A stretch of DNA of 64,000 bases from CAZCVI01 sp964502145 (GTDB lineage: Bacteria > Acidobacteriota > Aminicenantia > UBA2199). The translations under genes and the position numbers were made by a program. The DNA is taken from NCBI GenBank assembly GCA_964502145.1, contig CAZCVI010000008.1:114815-178814 (forward strand), read 5' to 3'. Positions 39,101-51,100 of this stretch are shown here, piece after piece (within the stretch, counting starts at the first letter, position 1; every line of letters begins with the position of its first letter). The notes beneath the pieces were generated by a model that was not told the origin of the DNA, ran no database searches, and was given only the letters and a program-made list of their open reading frames with translations.

Positions 39101-42100
39101 GACTTCATCAAACCTTTTGATTTGAGTCAAGCACCGTTAGTGCGCGTATTGCTCATTCAGCTTGAAGAGCGGCGGAATATTCTAACCATAGATGTTCATC
39201 ATATTGTAGTTGACGGAACCTCTCTTGGAGTTTTGATCAAAGAATTTATGATTCTCTATGATGGAGAAACACTTCCCGAAATGAAACTCCATTACAAAGA
39301 TTATTGCGAATGGAAATGCAGTAGTAAAGAAGTCGAGGCGATGAACTCGCAGGAACAGTTCTGGATGAAAGAATTTAAAGGAAATGTACCCGTATTGAAT
39401 CTGCCCGCAGATTATTCAAGGCCGGCAGTTCAGAGCTATGAAGGAAACAGCATACCTTTTACAATTGGCATTCGCCCAACCTTTGGAATAAAAGAATTGG
39501 CATTGGCTGAAGGAGTTTCAAATTTTATGGTATTGTTGGCTTGTTTCAATATCCTCCTTTCAAAACTAAGCGGCCAGGATGATATTGTGGTGGGGACAGG
39601 TGTTGAAGGCAGACAGCATGATGACCTGAAAAATATTATCGGCATGTTTGTAAACACCCTGGCGTTACGAAATACGCTTAAACCCAGTCTCTCTTTCCGG
39701 CAGTTCCTGGCAAAGTTGAAAGAGAAAACACTGGATGCCTTTGGAAACCAGGATTACCCCTTTGAAGATATTGTAGAAAAATCCGACGTTCCAAGGGATA
39801 CCAGTCGAAATCCTCTCTTTGATGTGATGTTTCAATTCAACAATTTTGAAGCCTCCGAATTAAATATCACCGACTTGAAACTAAAACCCTTCAATTACAA
39901 TAATCCAACATCAAAGTTTGATATTACCTTGTGGGGTTGGGAAGCCCCCGATGATTTCCGATTTGCATTTGAATACTGTACAATATTATTTAAAAAAGAA
40001 ACTATAGAAACATTTAGCAGGTATTTTACCGAAATCTGCAATTCGGTTGTCCAAAATCCAGATCAGAGGTTGGAGGACATCAGGTATATTTCCGAACCGA
40101 TTAAACAGAGCATGATCCGGAAATTAGAGGAAGCAGTGAAACCGGAAGTTGTCCTGCAAGAATTGTACCATCGCCCCCTTCAACAAGTTCTGGGAGCAAG
40201 TTTGAAAAACTTTTCAAGTAACATCGCCATTACTTGCGGTTCGACGACAGTGACATACAGAGAACTTGAGAGGCGATCCACCGAAACCGCGCATCGCCTT
40301 CGCGGTAAAGGCATAGAACCCCAGACTCATATCGGTGTCCTGGTAGATAATCGTATAGACTTGATAGTTTCAATGTTGGGAATCATTGAAGCAAGGTGTG
40401 TGTTCGTACCCCTAGATTCCGCTCACCCCAAAGCCCGTTTGGAATTGATGATCAACTCTGCAGAAATTCAGTATGTTATTTGCGACTCATCCAACTTGGC
40501 TCTATTCTCAGGTAATACTGGTAATTTTATAAAACATATCCAGTTTATACCTGTTGAAGATTTGTTGACTGTTAATAAAACTACTGCCGATTATAAATCC
40601 CTCCCTCCCTTCACTTATTCCCCAGAAGATAAAATATATATTTATTTTACTTCCGGCTCAACTGGAACCCCTAAAGCTTTTACCGGAAAAAACAGCAGCT
40701 TACTCCATTTCCTCGATTGGGAAATCGATACCTTTAACATTGATGAAGGAAGCCGTTTCAGCCAGTTTACTAACCCTGGTTTTGATGCCTTCTTAAGAGA
40801 TATTTTTACTCCCTTATTGGCGGGCGGGATGATTTGTATTCCTGAAAACAATTCTCTTATGCTGGATGCCGACCAATTAATATATTGGATCGAACAATCC
40901 CGCATAAATTTGATACATTGTGTGCCAAGTCTTTTCCGTATATTTAATTCAGATAGTTTAACCCCTTCCAATTTTGAAAAGCTCAAGTTTATTTTACTCT
41001 CGGGTGAAAGAGTCATCCCCCACCAACTAAAAAATTGGTTTGATTGTTTTAGCGGTCGCATAAAGCTGGTCAATTTATGGGGCACATCGGAAACGACTCT
41101 GGCCAAAACCTTTCATTTTATTCAAGAGAACGATATCGTCAGAGAGCGAGTACCCGTAGGCAAACCCATCAGAGGTGCAGCAGTAGCGGTATTGGACAAA
41201 AATCTAAACCTATGCCCGGAATTGGTAACCGGTGAATTATATATCACCACGCCCTTCAGGACATACGGATATTATAATGACCCCAAATTGAATGGAGAAA
41301 GGTTTATCCCAAACCCTTTTAATAAAAACCCAGATGATCTCTGGCATAAAACAGGAGATTTGGGACGAGTTTTGCTTGACGGCACGATTGATGTCATGGG
41401 TAGAAATGATCGACAGGTAAAAATACGCGGTATTCGTATTGAACTGGAAGAAATCGAGAGTATCTTAGTTAGCCACCACGCAGTAAAAGAAGCCGTAGTA
41501 ATTAAAAAAGGGATATCTGCGACGAATGAAGTTTTATGGGCTTATATTGCGTGTCACCAAAGAGATGAAACTCATGACAACATATTTATAGATGAAATTA
41601 CTCAGTATCTAACGGGTAAACTACCCGAATATATGCTACCTTCATCTATTACAATTCTTGAACAACTTCCCAGGAATCCGAATGGCAAAATAGATTTTCC
41701 ATGTCTTCCATCCCCCTTTGAAACAATGGCGGACAATCTTGTTGAGCCCCGGAATATGGTTGAAAAAAGACTTCTGGCTATATGGGTCGAAACATTGCAA
41801 GTTGAAAAAATAAGTGTTAAAAGTCGTTTTTTCGAATTGGGCGGCAATTCCCTACACATCATGGCCTTGAATTCAAAAATCCATAAAGAATTTGATGTTC
41901 GAATACCTTTGAAAGAATTTTTCAACAAGCCTACACTTGAGAAACAGGCGGAACTTATACAGACAGTACTTAAGGAAAAGTTCTTGGATGATCCATTCGC
42001 ATCAATCAAACCGGTGGAAAAAAGAGAATTTTACCCCCTATCTTCAGCACAGAAAAGATTATATGTGCTTCACCAGTTGAATTTCGAGGGAAACAATACT

Positions 42101-45100
42101 GTTTACAACATGCCCCAAACTGTTATACTACATGGGGAAGTAAAAAAGGACATCATAGAGCAAACTTTCGTAAAAATTCTCAACCGACACGAAAGTTTGA
42201 GAACATCATTCCATATGGTTGGCAGAGAACCGATCCAAAGAATACACGACTATAATGATCTATCTTTTGAAATATCTTTTTATGAATCTGGGGAAGAGGA
42301 AGCTCCCAAGATAGTAGATGACTTAGTCCAACCCTTTGACTTTGCGAAGGCTCCTTTACTAAGGGTTAGCCTGATCAAAATCGCCGAGACCAATCATTTA
42401 TTAATGGTGGATATGCATCATATTATTTCCGACGGTGTTTCCTTCGGTATATTGATGCAAGATTTTATGGATGGATTTAGTGGAAAAGATTTGCTTCCCC
42501 TAAAGGTCCAGTATAAAGATTACAGCCAGTGGCAGAACGGGGAGAGAGAAAAAATTCTGTTGAAAAATCAGGAGAAATACTGGCTAGAAAAATTTAAAGA
42601 TGGTATACCGCAGTTAAACCTCCCAATCGATTATGCGAGACCCATTGTACAGACTTTCGAGGGAAGTATCGTTGTATTTGGAATCGGTGCAGTTGGGACC
42701 AAAAGACTAAGAGACCTAGCTACCGCAGAAAATGTTACACTTTTTATGGTAATACTCGCCGCATTTTATATGTTGCTGTGGAAATTAACCGGACAAGAAA
42801 ATAGTGTCGTGGGAACCGGAATAGAGGGCAGAAGGCATGACGATTTACGACAAATCGTTGGTATGTTTATCAATACGCTTTCACTAAAAAACTCTATTGA
42901 CGTAGAAAAAACATTCCGTGAATTTTTGCAAAAGGTAACAAGGGACACACTGGAGGCTTTTGACTGCCAGGAGTATCAATTCGAAGACCTAGTAGAGAAA
43001 ATAGTCGTAAAAAAAGATACCAACCGGAATCCGATATTTGATGTCTTGTTTCAGTTTGAAAACATGAAACTACCTGAAATGAAAATTCCCGGTCTGCAAT
43101 TAAATTCCTTTGGCTATAAGAAAAAAATATCAAAATTCGACCTCACCTTGTTTGGAATGGAAGTGGGAGATCAGATGGAATTCACGTTTGAATACAATAC
43201 CAGCCTATTTAAAAAAGAGACTATAGAAATATTTGGCAGGTATTATATAGAAATCTGCAATTCGATTGTCCTAAATCCAGATCAGAAATTAATTGATATC
43301 TGGCAAATTTCCGGAACAGCCAAACAGTGTATGATCCAAAAATTAGATGAAGCGATTAAACCTGAAGTTGAGAGGATGGAAGCGCATCGCTGTACCATTC
43401 AACAGGTCCTTGAAACAAGTTTTAATAAATTCACAAGTAACATCGCGATTACTTGCGGTTCTACAACTGTGACATACGGTGAACTCCAAAGACGTTCCAC
43501 TAAAGCAGCTAATAAACTTCGGGGCAAGGGCATTGAGCCCCAAACAAATATCGGCGTCCTAATAGATAATCGTATTGACCTAATATTGATAATGTTGGGA
43601 ATCATCAACGCAGGGTGCGTGTTCACTCCCTTAGATCCCACTCACCCTATGGCCCGTTTGGAATTGATGATCAATTCTGCAGAAATTCGATATATTATAT
43701 GCGACTCACCCAACCTAGCTCGATTCTCAGATAATGAAGGCAATCTGGTGCAGGATATCAGGTTTATACCCATGGAATATTTTTGGGATAGCAAAGAAAC
43801 CCCAACCGCTAGTTTTGAACCTCAGCTTCCCTTCACTTATTCCCCGGAAGATAAAATATATATCTATTTTACCTCAGGATCAACTGGAACCCCCAAAGCA
43901 ATTACCGGAAAAAACTGCAGTTTACTCCATTTTCTCGATTGGGAAATAGATACCTTTGAAATTGGCGAAGGAACTCGTTTCAGCCAGTTGATCACCCCAG
44001 GCTTTGATGCATTTCTAAGAGATGTATTTGTGCCGCTATGTTCCGGGGGAATTATTTGTATTCCTGGGATATGGGATATCCCATTGGAACCGGTTGAGTT
44101 AATGAAATGGTTTGAACAGTCTGCAATCAATTTTGTACATTGCGGCCCAGCACTGTTTAAGACTTTCAATAGTAGTACCCTGACCCAGGATAATTTTAAG
44201 GCACTTAAATATGTCCTATTTTCTGGGGAAAGAGTATATGCCCCAGATCTCACAAAATGGTTTGACCAGTTGAACAATCGAATTAAATTTGTTAACTTAT
44301 ACGGACCAACGGAAACCACATTAACAAAAACATATCATCTTATTGAGAGAGAAGATTTAAAGAGGGCAAGAATACCGGTGGGCAGACCCATGAGAGGCTC
44401 GGCAGTGATGATCTTGGACAGCAATATGAGACTATGCAGTCCCCTAGTTACAGGCGAGATATATATTCGTACCCCCTACGCCACCTTTGGCTATTATAAT
44501 AATCCTGTACTCACAAAGGAAAAATTTTTACAGAATCCCTTTAATCCACAGGAGGAAGATTTGATTTACAGGACAGGCGATATGGGACGAATATTGGAAG
44601 ACGGCACCCTCGACCTTTTGGGGAGATATGATCGCCAAGTCAAAGTAAGGGGAATCCGGATCGAACTGGAAGAAATCGAAGCGGCGCTAGTAAAACATCC
44701 GTTTATAAATGAGGCCGCAGTCATTAAAAAAATTTACCAGAACAGCAAAGAATTCCTAAGTGCTTTCGTCAGTATAAAAAAAGAAATCCCGCCTGCGGAT
44801 AGGTCCTTTATCACCATGATAAAAGAATATCTAACCCACAAATTACCCTCATATATGATGCCTGCTGAAATCATAATAATGGAAGCCATTCCCAGGAAAC
44901 CAAACGGGAAAATCGATTATATGACATTGGCCTCACTTGAATCACAGGATTACGAGTATATCCCACCAGCCGGAAAAATAGAAATAAAACTGGCGGAATT
45001 GTGGAAGGGAATCCTGGGTATTGAAAAAATTGGTACCAGAGACGATTTCTTTGCCAGAGGCGGAAATTCTCTCAACATTATTGTTTTAATTTCAAAAATT

Positions 45101-48100
45101 CATATGGAATTCGATGTACGCATTCGCTTCATCGACATTTTCACTAATCCAACCATCAAAGGGCAGGCAGAACTCATCAGGGCAGCCCAAAAGGATATAT
45201 ATGTTTCCATTGAACCCGCTGAAAAAAAGGAATACTACCCGTTGTCCTCTGCCCAGAAAAGAATGTATGTGCTACAAAAAATGGATATAGCCAATATCAA
45301 TTATAATCTTCCACAAAAATTCATACTGGAAGGCAAGCTAAATTTTGAACAACTTGAGAGTGTTTTCGTTAAGCTAATTCAAAGACATGATAGTTTAAAC
45401 ACTTCTTTTGAGATGATCGGTGAAGAGCCTCTACAAAGGATTCATGATAAAGTAGAATTTGCTATAGAAATCCATGATGCCCGTGGCGGGGACATTATCG
45501 ATATTGAAAAAATAACAAGGAATTTTATAAGCACCTTTGATTTATCGAAGAGGCCACTGTTTCGCGCCGGGATTGTCAAACTGGAAGAAGAGAAACAAAT
45601 TTTAATGATAGATATTCATCATATCATAACAGATTGGGTATCAATGAAAATACTCATAAGTGACTTCATGGCGCTATATAACGGTGAAAAATTTCCTCCA
45701 TTAAAACTCCAGTATAAAGACTTTTCGGAATGGATAAACAGTGACCAGCAAGTAGAAAAGTTACAGCAACAGGAAAGATATTGGCTAGAAAAATTCGCAG
45801 GCGAGATACCATTATTAAACTTACCCACGGATTTTACACGTCCGGTTATCAAAAATTTTGAAGGAAGAATGGCCTCTTTTGAAATTAATAAAAATGATAC
45901 CGAGACTTTAAAAAATTATGCAATAGAAGGAAGGACAACATTATTTATTGTACTTTTGTCAATATTTAATATTTTTTTATCGAAGATATGCAACCAGGAA
46001 GATATCACCGTGGGAGTCCCTACCGCAGGCCGACTACACTCAGATATAGTAAAAATAGTGGGAATGTTTGTCAATACACTGGCATTGAGGAATTTTCCCC
46101 ATGGGGATATAAATTTTAAACAATTCCTGAATGAAGTTAATGGCGAGACCCTGGAAGCCTTTGATAATCAAGATTATCAATATGAGAACTTAGTTAAAAA
46201 GGTGGTTACGACAAGGGATACAGGACGTAATCCACTGACTGATGTCTTTTTTGTATTCCAAAACATAGAAATGCCAGCGATTGATATCCCCGGGTTGAAA
46301 CTAAAATTCAGTAACGATTATCAGGACATATCGAAATTTGATCTTACATTAAGATGTTACGAAACCAGTGAAATTCTGCACTGTGATCTGGAGTACTGTA
46401 TAAAATTATTTAAGCCTGAAACCATTCAACGTTTTCAAACTTATTTTAGTAATATCGTATCTGCTGTAATATCTGATAAGAATTCACTAATATCAGACAT
46501 AGAAATAATGTCGAAAGAAGAAAAATATTGCATTTTGCATGAATTCAATAATACCTCGGCTGACTATCCCCAGAATAAGACGATCCATAGGTTATTCGAA
46601 GACCAAGTCGAACAGAGGCAGGATTATGTTGCGTTGATTGGCCAATCCGTGTCTGCAGGAGAGGAACGCTTTCAGATCACCTATAAGGAATTAGATGAAA
46701 AATCGAATCAATTGGCCCATTGCTTGAGAATAAAAAATATGGACCCCGATGCTATTGTAGCAGTAATGATAGACCGGTCAATTGAAATGATAATTTGTTT
46801 ATTGGGAATATTAAAAGCTGGTGGTTCATATTTGCCCATCGACCCAGACTACCCGTCGGAACGTATTGATTTTATGTTGAAGGACAGCGAATCTAAAATC
46901 ATGACCACAACCCGTACATGTATAACTGCAAACAATGAGAAAATGATAAGTGATTGGCAATATAAGAAAAATCTCGAAATTATTTTTTTGGATCTTCCAG
47001 AATTTTTTAGTTTTCCACCTTCTCTTCCTGCTCACTTCTCGCCGCCTCAACCTTCCCACTTGGCCTACATTATATATACTTCAGGGACAACAGGTCAGCC
47101 AAAAGGTACATTGATTGAACATCGAAATGTCGTGAGACTTTTATTTAACAGCAAATTTCAATTCAATTTCAGCAATATCGATACATGGACCATGTTTCAC
47201 TCCTTTTGTTTTGATTTTTCCGTTTGGGAAATGTATGGTGCCCTGTTATATGGCGGAAAATTAGTAGTAATCTCTCAAATGGTAACCAGGGATCCAAAAA
47301 GATATTTAGAAATTCTGAAAAAAGACAGGATCACAGTCTTAAATCAGACCCCTTCGGCATTTTATAACCTGGCAAATGAGGAGTTAAACAATTCGGATAC
47401 AGATAGAAAATTCGATACAAGTAAATTGGATTTAAAATATATCATTTTTGGTGGAGAAGCACTGAAACCCCTAAAACTTGAAAAGTGGAAAGAGAAGTAT
47501 CCCGACATTAAGCTTATTAATATGTTCGGTATTACAGAAACCACTGTTCATGTCACTTATAAAGAAATCGGTATTAACGAAATAGAGTATAATATTAGTA
47601 ATATAGGAAAACCGATTCCAACGTTGACCACTTACGTGCTGGATAAATACTCAAAACCGGTGCCAGTTGGAGTAGCAGGGGAATTATATGTTGGAGGCGA
47701 TGGACTAGGTCGGGGATATTTAAATCGAACTGAGTTGACAAAAGAAAAATTTGTAACTAATGTTTTTAAACAGGGAGATCGGCTGTATAAATCCGGTGAT
47801 TTGGCACGATTTTTAGAAAATGGAGATATGGAATATTTGGGGCGCATTGATCACCAGATAAAAATCAGAGGATTCAGAATTGAATTGGGGGAAATTGAAA
47901 ATCAATTGCTAAAAAAGGAAGAAATAAAAGGAGCCGTTGTCGTGGTCAGGAATGATGAAACTGGAGCTAATTTCCTTTGCGCTTATATAGTCCCCCATGC
48001 CCATCTTTTCCCCCAATCGCGACTTGACTTTAAACCTTCAGCTTTAAGAGAATATTTGTCAAAATTCCTACCCGACTATATGATACCCGCCTATTTCACT

Positions 48101-51100
48101 CTACTGGAAAAAATACCATTGACTGCCAACAGTAAAATCGACACAAAAGCTCTTCCAGCACCTATAATTAAATCTGACGAAGAATATTCCGCTCCGAGAA
48201 ATGATATCGAGAAAAAAATGGTAGAAGTATGGGAGATAGTGTTAGGGGTCAGTACGATAGGAATAAATGATAACTTCTTTGCTATTGGTGGAGATTCTAT
48301 TAAAACCATTCAAATAGCCTCACGTCTTAATACATTTGGTTACAAAATGGAATTAAGAGATATTTTTCTGTACCCTACGATTTCCCATTTAGCCCCGCTG
48401 GTAAAAAAAATGGAACGATTTGCCAATCAATCAATAGTTCTTGGCAATATCCCACTGACTCCTATCCAGCATTGGTTTTTTGAAAACATCTTCCCCGATC
48501 CTCATCACTATAACCATGCAGTGATGTTTTATGTACGGGAAGGATTGGATAAAAAATCCGTTGAAACTATATTCTCCTACCTACAGGAACATCATGATGC
48601 ACTGCGAATGACATTCAATAAAAACACCGATAATCGAAAACCTGTTCAAATCAATCATGGATTACATTATCCACTGTTTCTTGAAGAATATGATTTAATA
48701 ACCCACGAAAATAGTTTCAATGAACTGAGCCGTAAAATAATTGAGATTCAATCCAGCATTAATCTTGAAAATGGCCCATTAATGAAACTGGGGTTGTTTC
48801 ATCTGAAAGATGGGGACCGTTTATTAATCGTTATCCATCATTTGGTAATTGATGGGGTTTCATGGCGCATACTTTTTGAAGATATCCAGACTTTATTTGA
48901 GCAATATAAAAGGGGAGAAAAACCAATCTTACCCCTCAAAACCGATTCATTCAAACTCTGGGCGGAAAGGTTATCATTATATGCGAATTCTCACATTTTT
49001 TTAAAAGAGAAAGACTATTGGGCCAAAATGGAAGCCATTGAAGTTCCAGAGATAAAAAAGGACTTCGAAAACGGGAGCAACCGTCAAAAAGATTCCATCA
49101 GCCTCTCCGTTTCACTGGACGAAGATGAGACAGACCTATTGCTAACCAGTGTGAACAATGCTTTTGGCACCAATATCAACGATATACTGCTGACAGCATT
49201 GGGTCTAACTATCATGGAAATTATTGGGAACAATAAAACTTTGATTGCGTTAGAAAGCCACGGACGGGAAGAAATAGTGACGGAGTTGAATATCAATCGA
49301 ACTGTTGGATGGTTCACTAGTATATATCCCGTATTGTTGGATTTCTCCCATGCCCTTGATCTCTCCCGCTGTATTGTTGGTGTCAAGGAGACCTTGCGCA
49401 AATGTCCCAAAGGAGGGATTGGTTATGGGATATTAAAATACTTGACCAAAGAAGAAAACAAAAAAGGGATACAGTTTCAACTAAGCCCCCAGATTAGTTT
49501 TAACTACATGGGGCAATTCGATGCCGACGTTGAACGGATGTCCTTTCAAATGGCAAATGAGAGGGTGGAGAATTCCCGGAGTTTCGAATTAATAAGGGAA
49601 CATGAATTGGAAGTATCCGGTATAATCGCCGGGGGGCGATTGACGCTCTCAATCGCCTTTAGCAAGGAACAATATAAACAGGAAAGAATTTATGTATTGC
49701 TGAATCATTACAAGAATGAACTTCTACGAATTATATCATTCTGTTCCACGCGCCAGAAACCTGAACTAACCCCCAGCGACCTGACCTATCCTCACCTCTC
49801 TATAGAAACTCTGGAACAGTTGAAGGAAACCTATCAAATCGACGATATATACCCTCTATCGCCCATGCAAGAAGGAATGCTGTTTCACTCTTTATATGAA
49901 AACAATAGCAGCACTTACTTCGAGCAACTCTCTTACCGGTTGAAGGGACAATTGGATATTCATTGTATAGAAAGAAGTTTAAATGAACTGATAACACGGT
50001 ACGATATATTGCGAACGGCCTTTGTTTACAAAAATCTTGAACGCCCTCTACAGGTCGTATTAAAACAAAGAACTGCAGATTTTTCATATGAAGATATCCG
50101 ACAAAAAATCAGTGGAATGGATACAAAGAATACCTTTGTTGAGAAAAAGGAAACCTATCTCGAAGAATTCAAACAAAAAGACCGACAACGTTCATTTAAT
50201 ATAGGGTTGGATTCATTAATGCGTGTATCTGTAATTCAAACCGAAGAATTTGAATACGAATTTATCTGGAGTTTTCATCATATTTTAATGGATGGCTGGT
50301 GCATAGGAATATTAATTACCCAATACCTTGAGATTTACACCAGTTACCTGGAAAACAGGCCATATGCTCTACCTCCAGTACAACCCTATCGGACATATAT
50401 CCGTTGGTTGGAAAACAGAGATCAGAAAGAATCCGCAAATTACTGGCCTCACTACCTAGTAAACTACGAAGAAACGGCAGGTATTCCCAGGAAAACGATT
50501 GCAACTGATGGTAATATATTTAAAAATCAACAGGTTTCTTTTTCATTAGACCCAAATAACACCGTAGCGTTGCATCAATTGGCCAGAAAAAATCAGGTAA
50601 CCCTCAACACCATCATTCAGACTGCATGGGGAGTCTTATTGAGCAGGTACAACAGCGATAGGCGAGATGTCGTATTCGGAGCAGTTGTATCTGGACGCCC
50701 CCCGGAGCTAGCTGGAGTTGAAGCCATGGTGGGACTCTTTATTAATACAATACCGGTTCGCATATCCTATCAAGAGGACACTCTCCTCAACGACCTTTTG
50801 CGACAGGTTCAGAAAGAAGCACTGGATAGCAGTACACATCATTATTACCCATTATCTTATATTCAATCCGCAACACCCCTCAAATACAACCTCCTAGATC
50901 ATATCCTGGTGTTTGAAAATTACCCTATTTCCGAACAAATCGAAGGTCTTACTACTGACAAAAAGCAGGGACAAAAAGCCCCCCCCCAAGACAAATCGGT
51001 ACAACAGGTAAATCAAGCTCAATCGGCCTTCACATTTTCCAATGCAGACATTTTTGAACAGACTAATTACGACCTTACCGTGGTCATTGTCCCCGGGGAA

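Noticed and set aside
50935..51045. Extra segment in the last C domain of the giant NRPS as an additional domain, such as an oxidase or methyltransferase
   Set aside because: It is only some 25 residues longer than its counterpart, low in complexity (K, Q, P) and lacks any motif. It is a loop insertion.
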